Assembly (NCBI GenBank): GCA_032622095.1
Contig: CP136064.1
Coordinates: 274,563,614 to 274,627,613, forward strand
DNA: 64,000 nucleotides
Direction of reading: 5' to 3'
From: Siphonodentalium dalli
Lineage: Eukaryota; Mollusca; Scaphopoda; Gadilida; Siphonodentaliidae
The notes beneath the pieces are model-generated. The model made no database searches. It worked only from the letters and a program-made list of their open reading frames with translations, and was not told the origin of the DNA. The translations under genes were made by a program, and so were the position numbers. The stretch's first letter is position 1. Every line of letters begins with the position of its first letter. Positions 1 to 12,800 of this stretch are shown piece by piece.

Positions 1-331
1 GCCGGAAATTGGCCTCTGGTGGTGCACTAATTTACTTAGTGATAAGAAATTTATTTAAAATCGGTTCCATAAATTACATTACGAAATTTACGCGTATAAT
101 GCGACGTTATTTTCTTTTGATAAATTTAATTGAACTTCTCGTCATTTCATAGGGAATTTGGATCTAAATAAAGCATGCTATTGACACTTAATAATGCAAG
201 CAACGCAGTGAGAGTTATAATAGGTCTAGTGTCATGTGTTGATATGTCTTTGTGTTTCTCCTACTATCATTTCAAATGCGGGTTATTCATTATCGCAAAC
301 ATATTCCTCACTGGATTGCAATATATGATAG

Positions 332-778
332 GTACTCAATCCGATTTAACGCTCCTAAATGACTAGTTATTTGGCTTCGGGGGGGGGGGGGTAAACAATA
401 TTTGATTCGAGTCGAGGATCCCACTCATCATAGCTCAGAGTGATCAGATATCGATTTTTGAAGTTTGTTAATTCAATTGTACGTGGCCCAGAAACACGCC
501 GTCAAATGGATTGTATCGGTCAAAATTGCGGATGCAGATGGATAACTCTAAATCAAGTGGTAATACGGCCAAATTTCGTGAATTCTCAAGTGATAATACG
601 GCCATATTTCGTTGAACAAAATGTTGATAAATAACACGTTTTGGGAAAGTTGATACCACAGTTCAGTGGTTAGCATTACTTTGTTGCAATTAATCGATTC
701 TGATAACTAAAGCGTATTTTGAAGAAATGTTATTGTTGTATCTTGATGAGATGGGGACCCTCTGATCGGATAGAGTAC
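332..778 (-). mobile_element. DNA-transposon-like MITE, copy 1
   Basis: Bounded by inverted termini GTACTCAATCCGAT at 332 and ATCGGATAGAGTAC ending at 778. The interior is related, in reverse orientation, to 27172-27637: shared tracts include the oligo-G/oligo-C run, the 'cacgtg/gtacgtg gcccagaaacac' tract and the 'tggtatcaa...gtcaacttt' tract. No coding capacity; nonautonomous. It ends 31 bp before the first exon. Confidence 0.6.
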
Positions 779-809
779 CTTTAACAGAAGATATTCTCAT
801 CGTTTGCAG

Positions 810-873
810 GGTAAATTCGTCCGGATTCATTTCGGGCCACAGGGGAAGATAGCTGGTGCTGACATTGAAACAT
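810..873 (+). CDS. MHC-1 exon a: motor domain, after switch I
   Basis: Residues 1-21 of the window protein, starting [13 protein letters not shown] and ending GADIET. This strand directly follows switch I (NNNSSRF in the family), so the ATPase P-loop and switch I exons lie left of the window. Acceptor tttgcag at 809; donor gtaagt at 874. It starts in phase 0 and ends with one base of a Tyr codon. Confidence 0.95.
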
Positions 874-3800
874 GTAAGTAATCCATTGATACTATAAATA
901 CTCTTTTGATTTACGTCTGATTGAAGAATCGTTAATAATCTAATATACGTACTGACAAAATTGTGATTGTCAATAACAACGACATTATTTCACCTCACCT
1001 ACTTCGATTCCTCTTATGACTAATTAACACCGAGTAATCTAAGTCGCCCAATAATAGAAGATTAAAGTAAAATTAGTATGCTGCTCAAACAAAGCAATTC
1101 AGAATTAATATGCTGCTCAAACAAAGCAATTCAGAATTGTATTTATGTGCTGCTCCAACAAAGTAATTCAGAATTGTATTTTCACTTTTAGATTTGTTGG
1201 AGAAATCTCGAGTGACGTATCAGCAATCGGCGGAGAGGAACTACCATATCTTCTACCAACTTCTGTCAAATGCTTTTCCAGATCTGTATGGTAAGTGGTG
1301 CTAGCCTTATCCCAAACCTAATAGCTGCATTTGCCATAATTTCATGGTAGATAAGAATCAGTCAAACCTTGGAATGCTATATGCCTGCACGTTATGGTAA
1401 AGAAATCAATTTGTTATTTATAAACATCAACTGCTAAAAGCATTCGGGTAATATTTCGAATATAATACTTTACTTTGCTCCAAAAATAGCCACTGTTGTG
1501 AGAAATGTGAGAAACGTGTTTTGTACGTGTAACACTATTGTTGGTTAGCTATCAGAAACACAATCAAATGTCCACATGTTGAGTAAGGAATCTCATTCCA
1601 CATAAGTTCGTTTTATTTCATATGTTGCATGCGCTGTAGTCTGTCGACATTTCCTATAGTGGTCTCATACGGTGTGGTTCGAACCATTTAAAATATAAAT
1701 AGCTTTCAACTATAATAATAATTTAATTGTTTTACAGATAAGTTGTTGGTGAGTCCCGATGCTGGGTTGTATTCATACGTTAACCAGGGCGTGTTAACTG
1801 TCGACAACATCGATGACGTACAAGAGATGAAAGATACAGATGTATGTCACATTCTCTCATCTCATGAAATGTTTGGGTGGCTTTACAAAATACTATTGTT
1901 AATTAAAGATGGTATATTTCTTCCTGGTTACAATTACAACAACAACATAATTTTTATATATCCCGATTTCAAGACTATACAATTAGCTATTTTGCGAATA
2001 AAATACAGATCAAACTGAATATTTTGGTATATTATCTATATCCGTGAAAGAGTAGGATCTGTCTACCCGTATGTCTGTCTGTTCGCGATTTTCATCCCAG
2101 ACACCTGGACAGATTTCAACAAAATTGTGTGTTGTAACTCGAAGTACTCCGGATGATGTTATAACTGCGTCAGTGTTTTTTAATTTTGATTTAAAAAACA
2201 AAATAAAAAAATTCTGGTTTGTCCATACAGGTAAACTAAATAAAAGTGGTTTATTTCGATAGAAAGATCGTGGTGGAATCTATAGTTTAAAGGGAATTTG
2301 TCGTGATTGAGGCTGCTAACAAGATAGAGTTGTCCTTCGTGGTACGATTTTTGTGTGACGTTTATTATATTACCAAATCTTGATCCTCTAAAATTCTCGG
2401 GAACTTTATGACTCAAAAGGATGTAAGCATTCTCAAAGAGTGGGCTTATTCACAGCTGTGATCGCCCACCGGAAGGCATCTGCGACAACAATTTAACTAA
2501 GTATTTTTGTTTCATTCACAGAAAGCCTTCGATGTATTGGGATTCACACCAGAGGAGAAACTGAGCGCATACAAACAGACATGCGCAGTCATGAGTATGG
2601 GTGAGATGAAGTTCAAACAGAGAGGGAAGGAGGAACAGGCGGAGGCTGATGGAACAACAGGTATGGCGTGGCTGTTTCAGCGTAAACGTTTGCAGGCAAG
2701 AGCCTGTCTAGCAAATACTCTCTATAATATGTTTTCACTGTGGCCCGCGCCAGTCAACGAATAACGCTGTAAGTCCACTATGGACTTAATTCAGAATCAA
2801 ATAAGTCCAATATGAATGTGAATATTTAGGTTCAATATGAACCTATTTGTACGAGAATATGTTGATTAGCCTCATCAAGTATACACACGGCTATCTCAGT
2901 GGTCCATTACTAAAGGAACATGGGTTCGACACGGCTATCTCAGTGGTCCATTACTAAAGGAACATGGGTTCGACACGGATATATCAGTGGTCCAATACTA
3001 AAGGAACATGGGTTCGACACGGATATCTCAGTGGTCCATTACTAAAGGAACATGGTTCGACACGGATATCTCAGTGGTCCAATACTAAAGGAACATGGGT
3101 TCGACACGGATATCTCAGTGGTCCAATACTAAAGGAACATGGGTTCGACTCGGATATCTCAGTGGTCCAATACTAGAGGAACATGGGTTCGACACGGATA
3201 TCTCAGTGGTCCAATACTAAAGGAACATGGGTTCGACACGGATATCTCAGTGGTCCATTACTAAAGGAACATGGGTCGACACGGATATCTCAGTGGTCCA
3301 CTACTAAAGTAACATGGGTCGACACGGATATCTCAGTGGTCCAATACTAAAGGACATGGGTTCGACACGGATATCTCAGTGGTCCAATACTAAAGTAACA
3401 TGGGTTCGACACGGATATCTCAGTGGTCCATTACTAAAGGAACATGGGTTCGACACGGCACAGCAACGTGCTTCTTGGACGCCTATATTCGAAGGCCAGT
3501 TTTTATTTGCCGGAAAGCCCATTAAAAGTCTACTGGTCGCGTGAAAGAAGATAATTTCATCATTTAACTATACTTTGGTTATAACATGTGTTTTCATCAA
3601 CTTAATCAGCCACATTTTGCCCACTAAGGTGAGCATGTTTTAAAGTTATTCCACCTACCTTCCAGACCAAGTCGGAGTTAATTAGCGTAATAACAAACTT
3701 TCAAATACTTCCCCACTGCCTGTGGGTGAAGCTAATTAAAATGCTATGTTTTTCATATTTCAACAGATGCGGAGAAGGTAGCTTTCCTTCTGGGAGTTAA

Positions 3801-6800
3801 CGCTGGTGATTTGCTGAAGGCCTTCACTAAACCAAAGGTCAAGGTCGGAACTGAATACGTCATACAGGGGAGAAACGTGAACCAAGTCACCTACTCCGTC
3901 TCTGCGATGTCCAAGTGTGTCTTCGATCGAGTATTCAGTTGGCTGGTTAAGAGAGTCAACCAAACCCTGGATACCAAGCAGAAGAGGAGCCAATTTATCG
4001 GCGTTCTCGATATCGCTGGCTTCGAAATATTCGACGTAAGTCAACGGGCGCGGTCGTTTTGAATCTTCATTTAAGGGGAAATTGTAAATATCAAGAAAGC
4101 AGATTTCATTTATAACAAAACAATGGATCACGCGATCACACATTACTTACGTCTGGTTCACATCAGGGATGCGATCCCATTCTATCATTACAGCTAAATT
4201 CAGTGAACTCATAATCTACAGATACGCGTCTTGATATCACGGAATACGACTTTTCGTTGTTTTCCACATCTTCTCCATAACATTTATCCTATTGGCACAT
4301 ACTGCAATGTTGAGCTGATAACTGAACATTGGTTCGATAATTTCTACTTATTATAATATATAAAATCGTGTCTTATTTCTAGTTCAACAGCTTTGAGCAG
4401 CTGTGCATCAACTACACCAACGAGAGACTGCAGCAGTTCTTCAACCATCACATGTTTGTCCTGGAACAGGAACAATACGCAAAGGAAGGCATCCAATGGG
4501 AGTTCATAAATTTCGGAATGGATCTACAAGCATGCGTCGACTTGATTGAGAAGGTATGTGTTCAACAAGCAATTCATAGTTTATGTTTCTGCTACGTTTG
4601 CCAACCAACATTTAACCATATATTGTGGCCATTGATGTTTATTTACTACCGGTTACGTTGCTTGTTTTCCAATATAATTCAAATTATTTTATATTTCAGC
4701 CGTTGGGAATCCTGTCCATTCTTGAGGAGGAATGCATGTTTCCCAAATCTAGCGACCAGACATTCAAAGACAAGTTATACAGCAATCATATGGGAAAATG
4801 TAAGAACTTCGGCAAACCAGGAAAACCAAAAGCTGGAATGCCAGAAAGTCACTTCGCTCTGCACCATTACGCCGGAACGGTAAGCAACACCAAAAATAAC
4901 AATATAACTGTTTCATTGTGGAGAACCCATTAGTACAATACATGAAAATGCCGGGCGTACTGGTCACAACGTATACTAGAAGAACTATCAAAATGGAATC
5001 TGAATACTAATAATATGCTGTTGGTAGCCTATCCTCGTCAATAATCACCACAGCATCACACGCCATCACATGATTACACAGATTAGTGCATTCATGTTCA
5101 CATAGCTGGAATAACAGCTTATATAACCTATAAAGCAACATGTTCAAATCGTCATCGATTTTCAACCGACTCATTCAGAAAACAAATTAATAATGTGACT
5201 ATAGTTGGTCTTCTGTGCTTGTCAAAATCAAACCCTTGGACTACGATAAATACATTACGGTTGGCTGGTAAATTACACTTATCGTATCTAAGCGACTTTC
5301 CCCATTCTGACACGACCAGCTTCGATTGTTTAAGGCGATATATTTCTGAAATACCCAGTTTTCATGACACAAGGCATCGAATTTTTAAATATTAAAAAGG
5401 TTTTGACACTCAACGGATACAGATATTTTATCGACATTACAGGTGAGCTACAGCATCGCGAACTGGATTGAGAAGAACAAAGACCCGCTGAACGAGACAG
5501 TCGTTAACCTGTTATCAACATCAAAGGAGCCGCTCGTCGCTCTTCTCTTCCAGGCACCACCAGGTATGACTTTCACAGTGTCTGCATACATAAACGAATG
5601 CTAACCCACGACAAGACTAGATGTGTAACCATTCTGAGAAATGTGTCTTATTTTCAAAGTGTACGAAGTGAGTCAACGTTAAAGGCACGGATGGCCTTGG
5701 TTGTAAGTCCTAATTTATAAATAAACGTTACCAAATCATGAATTTCCTCAAGAATGTAGTAATAGTATAATGATAGTATGAATGCGATAATTTTTCAACA
5801 CCGAAATCTTGAGTGGCGAGGATCAGTATTAGCGAGCGCTATATCGGTCTGTTGTCAATATGGTGTCCATTCTAACCAAAGTTCATAGTTTGGTCTCCCC
5901 GGTGTTTTTGCGTATCGCACACCCTTTACGCAATGCACTGTATAATACTATGGCTTTTGTTTACTGATAAGGCGTATTTCTTGACAATAACATGCTATTT
6001 TAGCGATATTTATGATTGGTATAAGAACAAAATCTGTCCATATTTTAATATTATTTCTGTTTATGGCGGTATTAACGGGGGCATCTTTTTTTTAACATCA
6101 ATACCCATCGCGAAGACCATCCGTATATTTAACACGCTGTTGATGATATTGATCTACACAGAGCTATGAATGTAGTATTTTATACCTTTAACGTTACAGA
6201 CCTGTTCATGATATTGATCTACCCTCAGCCACGAATGTGGTATTGGACACCATGCACGGCGACATATAAGAATTACGAATAGCTTATCATAGCCGTAAAT
6301 TGTTTGTGCTGACCAAACCCCTTTTCGCAGAATTGATGACTACGAGACTACGTTTGCGAGGAAATAATGCCATTAAACGTGCTACTCACAGTAAGATGAT
6401 TAGGTTTGCTGTTATTACGGTGTACTTAATTATGTTGTTATCAGTTCATAATCAATGATATGCTCGGTTATTGCACGCACAGCTCGCGTGACCATGCTTC
6501 GTTGTTTGATAAGGTAATAATAACTACGGATATGGCAAAACTACCCTATTCGTAATTCTTATCTGCCATAGTTTATTATACCATGCGAAAGGTGTGTATT
6601 ATGTAACATTATTTATAATATAACATAAAATATAAAACAGCGTAACAACAGAGATTCTGACCAGGACGATGTTGGTCTCAACAGTAAATATTCGTGAGCT
6701 TGTTGTAGCCAATTTTTTCCTCGATATTACTGTTTTCTGTGTTGTGGTATATAACACATGCAATACTTATCAGCTCGAAGGTTGTGCAATGGTTTTAGAT

Positions 6801-9800
6801 TTAATCGATATAAATGTTCCAATTGTTACGTTCGATTTGTTTTACAGAGGCCGATGCTGGCGCTGGTGGCAAGAAGAAAAAGAAGAGTTCTGCTTTCCAG
6901 ACAATCTCTTCTGTTCACAGGGTAGGTATAGAAACAAAATAAGTCGTACATTTCAGAAAATGCTTTTGGTAGTCCCAACAAATTATTTCTGTGTGTGCAA
7001 AAGGAGGACACTTTCTACGTAGCCCATACCATAAAGTATCCCGCCTGGTAGTATATGATATTGTGATTCCTTGTCGTTAGTTTGAACAGCTATGAACGAA
7101 AATCTTAACAAATGTTCAAACATGATATGAACTTAACGCCATTCCCACTCTATCGGTCGGTAATGAAGGTTGGAGTTGATATAATGCATTCGATCACATG
7201 TTGATTTGCACATTTCAGGAATCATTGAACAAGCTGATGAAGAATTTGTACACAACACATCCTCACTTCGTCAGATGTATTATTCCCAACGAGCTCAAAC
7301 AGCCAGGTATGTTGTAGACTTAACGCTACTTCGGTGGTTATTGATTCAGAACATTGAAGCGATATGCACGTACAACCTTGTGCAAATAAACAATTCATTC
7401 CAAAACATTTAACTCTTGAATTAAACCCATTAATTGATAGTTTTCTTGTGTTCGATGTGAACAGCAGATAAATAAAGGTAATACTGATACATGTACATTG
7501 GTTTTATATGCTGTGACAAATGGCATGTTGATAGGAATTCTGCACACTCTCGAATATTTCACCCACAGGTCTGGTTGACGCCGGCTTGGTCCTGCACCAG
7601 CTGCAGTGTAACGGAGTACTGGAAGGAATCCGTATCTGTAGGAAGGGCTTCCCAAGCAGGATAATCTACTCGGAATTCAAGCAGAGATACTCAATACTGG
7701 CTCCGAACGCCGTACCCCAAGGATTCGTCGATGGTAAACAGGTCACGGATAAAATCCTCGTCGCGCTCAAGATGGACGAAGCTGATTATAAGCTCGGAAC
7801 AACCAAAGTGTTCTTTAAAGCCGGAGTGTTGGGTTCCTTGGAGGAGATGAGAGATGACGCTCTAACCAACATCATCGCTTACTTACAGTCCTACATCCGA
7901 GCATACGTATTCAGGACAACCTTCAAGAAACTCAAGGATCAAAGGTATGTCCCCAAAGCAAAACATATAATGTATATGAAAGAGTGAATCTTACGATATT
8001 AAAGATGTATTCATGGTTTTAGAGGGACACAGTCATATATTTTGTTGATGTTCAATAACAAGTAATATTCTTTAGTATATATAGTTCTAGTGTTTTTCTC
8101 ATATTTGGTTTTTAACATTATTTTCTACAGAACAAAGCAGAAAACAGCGTTAAATTAGACTTATTTGTTATCATGGATACACATTTTAACAATCTTTTGT
8201 CGTGTGTGAATTGCACAAGTGTCGGTTAATGGGACAAGGTTTGATACATGACATATATAATGTGTGTATTATATTAGGGTGTGCTTCATAAGGACTGTCA
8301 ACACTTGTTCTGGCTCATTTAGACATATTCACTTCAAGAATTGATTGCTTAACTATGACACGATCAGCAATTGTCCTCTCTTAATTTTGTGTTGCATGAT
8401 TCATAATGAAAACTGAACTTATTACCTTTCCATAGGACTGGGTTAGAACTTATACAGAAGAACATCAGAAAGTGGCTTGGACTCAGGAATTGGGGCTGGT
8501 GGAAACTTTACGTTCAGGTGAGTTCACAATGTTATCGAATACTGTATAACTAAGATATAATTAATCTTTTATTTTTATGATAGTTCGTTTTCCCCCCACA
8601 ACTCAATGTTTACACGCATGAGCTCGTTAGCAGGTACCAATAACCAGGAGCTTGGCCACGAGGGCTCTGTTCTACCTCCACCGATCAGTTTGAAGATCGT
8701 CGAAAAATAAGTTTTCCCTTTTAATTAGTGGTGATTTCTAGGTATATATAGGAACATTTTACTCTATTGAAATGATGTCTTTACTCAGTTATGAAACGTA
8801 CATCATGAAAGTTGAAAATTTCAGATCAAGCCGATGTTAAACGTTGCACGCGAAGAGGAAGAGATGCAGAAGAAAGAGGAAGAAATGGCTAAACAGAGAG
8901 AAGAAATGGAGAAGAAACTCGTCTTCCTAAAAGAACTGGAAGAGCAGAACGTTACGATTCAGTGTCAGAAAGATGACCTTGCCCTTCAGCTGCAAGCTGA
9001 ACAGGATCACATCTCTGACCTTGAGGAGAAGGTCGTGATTATGGTGGAGCAGAAGATAGAGAATGACCAACAGCTGAAGGAGGCCGAGGATCGTCTGGGG
9101 GAGTTCGAGGGGCAGGTAACCACGACGAATGACAAACAAGAGAAGATGAATCAGGAGATACATGACTTAAAACAGGACTGTGATGATATGGACGCACATA
9201 TAGCGAAGGTGCGTCTCAAACGAATAACCTATTATTTATTCCCCATTTGATTTGACATTAAAGGCCCTATTTAATTTCCGAATGCCCAGATCACACTATC
9301 TACAACATGTTTCATATTATATACCATTTGGAAGAGGAATCAAACATTTTTATATATTCTACCGGAAAGTGGAATAACTGTGGCCTAGGAGTGTCTTCTC
9401 AGATTCACACCAAGTCTTCCCCCGTTATCTACCCCATACTGCCTAATAATTCACAACTAAGTGATAGAGTTATTCCCCTTCCAATGAGAATAATAGACTG
9501 GCAGTACAGACCAGATCCAAATTAAGCAGAGCAAGCACGTCGGTTCCTTGACAAAAGCAACATGTTTACCCGGATAAGTTGGTAATACAATATTTTGGAG
9601 CTTCATCTTTCAAATGGTATATAATATGGAATATGTTGTATATAATGTTATACGGGGTCGACAATTAAGTGGACCTTTAAGCTTTTGTGAGTCTGACAAA
9701 GAGTAGAACGATTTGTGAAATTTGACCACCAAAGCTTCCCCTAAAAGAGCTGTCTGACTACCTAGCTGGATACGTCCTAATTAAACCTTTTGACAAAATG

Positions 9801-12800
9801 AATTTTCCAATTCAGTTATAAAAGTTTACATTGAAATGTCCAATTATTCATCTGGATGGGTGTTCGGGAAAGGCGGTCATTTGTTGAATTTAGTTTATGA
9901 ACATTTCCTAAGGGAACTACTCATCAGTGAGCATTTAGTAACGATATTGTTACATTATTCAACTTGAGCTCCCATGATTCATTTGCTGCACTGTTCGGCA
10001 GCCTTCGAACTTATTAGTCAAACAGACTTACAAATTAATAAATGGAGTTTCAAACAGTCGAAATTAATTTGCTGGTTGATCTTTTGGAACACCTAATGGT
10101 CGAACTGGCTACGTCGAACTCACGGATAACTCGAAGTAACCCAACGGTCCCTTGCGATTCGACTTAACATTTCACAACGCTTACGTCTGTCAACAGGTAG
10201 AGAAAGAGAAAGCAGCCAGAGAAACCGAGATAAAGGGTCTGCATGATGAGCTGACCAAACAGGACGAAGATCTATGTAAATTATCTAAGGTTCGAAAGGC
10301 ACTGGAAGATAATCACAATAAAACCATGGATGAACTCAAGTCGGAGCAAGATAAAGTTAACAACCTCAACAAGATCAAGAACAAACTCGAATCGACTTTG
10401 AATGAGGTACGTGATTCCCTTCGTTGTCACCAGCCTTTATCCAGAAATGTTGAGTAATTGGGTGGTTGTTGTTTGTCGCAAGCCTTTATCCCGAAGGGCT
10501 GAGTAATTGGGTGGTTGCCGTTTGTCACCAGTCTTTAACACGAAGTGTTGAGTAATTGTCGTCAGTATTTATCCCGAAGTGTAGAGTAATTGGACGGTTG
10601 TTGTTTGTATCCAGCCTTTATCTCGAAGGGTTGATGAATTTGTGGTTGGTATTTGGTTCGTTCGTTGGTTAATGTTGGGGTTTATGTCCTTTTCAGAAGT
10701 TGTGTCATTCCACAACGCTGTCAGTTTGTTAGTGGTTGGAGACGCACCGCACATAATGCGAATATCGTTGCCTTGAGTGAGGCATAAATTAGTCTCATCG
10801 GGGTCCAAACTAACAAAACGAAATCGTGATAATCATACCATTATTCAACGAAAGTAAACGCGAATGCAAACTTGAACATATATATATATCGTGTCACTAC
10901 AATTATGGTATACCGTTATATAATATACAACAGTCACATTCACTATATAATAGCGAACACAACAGGATTAGAAACAAATATATATCGGTCCCACAAGACT
11001 CAAAATAATATCCGTAAATTACGCTACAGGTGGTGCGATGGATATGATGTTTGTTTTCCGTATATCTAAATTATCATGTTATACAGATGGAGAGCTGTTT
11101 CGAACGCGAGAAGAAAATCAGAGGTGACACCGAGAAAGTGAAGCGTAAACTGGAGCAGGATCTGAGAGCCACACAAGATAATCTCGATGAAGTGGAACGG
11201 GCCCGACATGATACCGAAGAGCACTTAAGGAAGTGAGTATGGACACATGTAATTTCCTACAGGCCACTGTGCATTCACACAAATAATACATGTATAGATG
11301 ATTTAATGACATATATAATATAGAACTGTGCATTCCCACAAATAATAAAGTATACATGAGTGAATGACATACCTCATAGAACTGTGCATTCCCACAACTA
11401 ATACACGTATACATGGCTGAATGACTGATATAACATAACTTAGTTAACTCACCACGAACAATAACACATCCGTGTTCTCTCAAACTCGAGTTGTTATATT
11501 GTGGACTGAGTAACTACATCAACATATTTAACAGAACATAAACTTATGACCGACCCAGCACCATGTATACGAAAAACGCATCTTGTCGTGTACGGGTTGG
11601 CTAGTCGATTTCATTTTCATATTCATCTAAAAAAAACTCTTACATATGGGGGACGCTATGGATTACTATGACCACACAACTCACCACACCATTAAATGTC
11701 TTGCGCAGCCTATTTCATCTAAATAATTCCAAAATATAAATCTCATATCACAGATGCTTGCTTCCATTGATTCATGCTCATTTTGGAAATATTATTCCAT
11801 AGGTGAATGACTGTTTTAATATGTATAATGTTTAATTGCAGTAACCAATACATATTTTTGATTTCAGGAAAGATTCAGATCTGAACAACACACGCACCCA
11901 GTTGGAAGAAACAGAGACCCAATGCGCTCAACTCAACCGGAAGTTGAAAGAGTTCCATGTCACTCTCAGCGAACTCGAGGACGACTATGAAAACGAACGA
12001 GTCGCAAGAGAACGAGTATGTGTTTACAGTGATTGGTACAGACCAGTGGGATTCATACTTATTCTCCACATGTTCCCTATATAGATCGACATAGGCCCGT
12101 AGGATTCATACGTATAATTCTCACCACGTTTCCTATAGAGATATTCGCTCACCAGCATCTTTATTACTGCATTTTTCCATCGGGAAATATTATTCATGGG
12201 GAAAATTTTGTACTCTGTACTGCTAACATTCATCTGATTCATGTGAAGTTTAAATTCCCTGACTACTGCAATTATAAATACAAACACTGGATGACTATAC
12301 CGTTCTGGATTCATCGGGGTCACATTTGATAGATAATTTATTAATTCTTTCTTGCATATTCGCGGCAATATTTTATTCAATTATACAAACCAAAATTCCG
12401 GTTATTTGATATCACAATCTCACACGTCAATTGGCAGTATACGTGTACACGATGAGGTGTTATGTGCGTCTTCCAGGTAACAATGTTTCGTTTTGCATAT
12501 TTCAGGCTGAGAAACAAAGAAACGAATTGGTTAGAGATTTAGATGACCTCACAGAGAAACTCGAAGAGCAAGGTGGAGCTACAGCCGCTCAGGTGTGTTT
12601 TATGGTCACGTGCTTAAAACGGTTGGCAGTAGACACGCGACTTTCAACAACATCGTTTGTACCCTTTCTTGAAACAGGAAGTGTGGACAACATTTCCTTG
12701 TCCCGAATTCAAAATTAATATTAAACGAAGCGAGATTTCCCTAAGGTAAACACAGCTTATTTGAAACCTCTAAGCTAGTCCCCGAATCAATAGGAACATA

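Larger units (their letters stand above)
4036..8824 (+). other. Motor-domain introns with nothing recognised
   Basis: The introns 4036-4382, 4554-4699, 4880-5442, 5564-6847, 6922-7218, 7307-7568, 7945-8435 and 8518-8824 hold no recognisable gene. The longest (5564-6847) has a diverged two-copy direct repeat (6132-6245, 'atgatattgatctac' in each). I see no duplicated relay, loop-2 or converter exons, so no mutually exclusive motor exons are evident. Confidence 0.6.

Noticed and set aside
2884-3463. CRISPR-like look of the 44-bp array
   Set aside because: No distinct spacers between repeats; this is a head-to-tail minisatellite in eukaryotic DNA.
4036-7568. Search for mutually exclusive motor exons
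   Set aside because: Introns around the relay, loop 2 and SH exons contain no second readable version of these exons.
9209-10196. Internal promoter and N-terminal exon for a catchin/myorod-type rod-only product
   Set aside because: Molluscan MHC genes are known to produce such a product from an internal start near the head-rod junction, but I find no convincing initiator, start codon and in-frame splice here or in 8518-8824.
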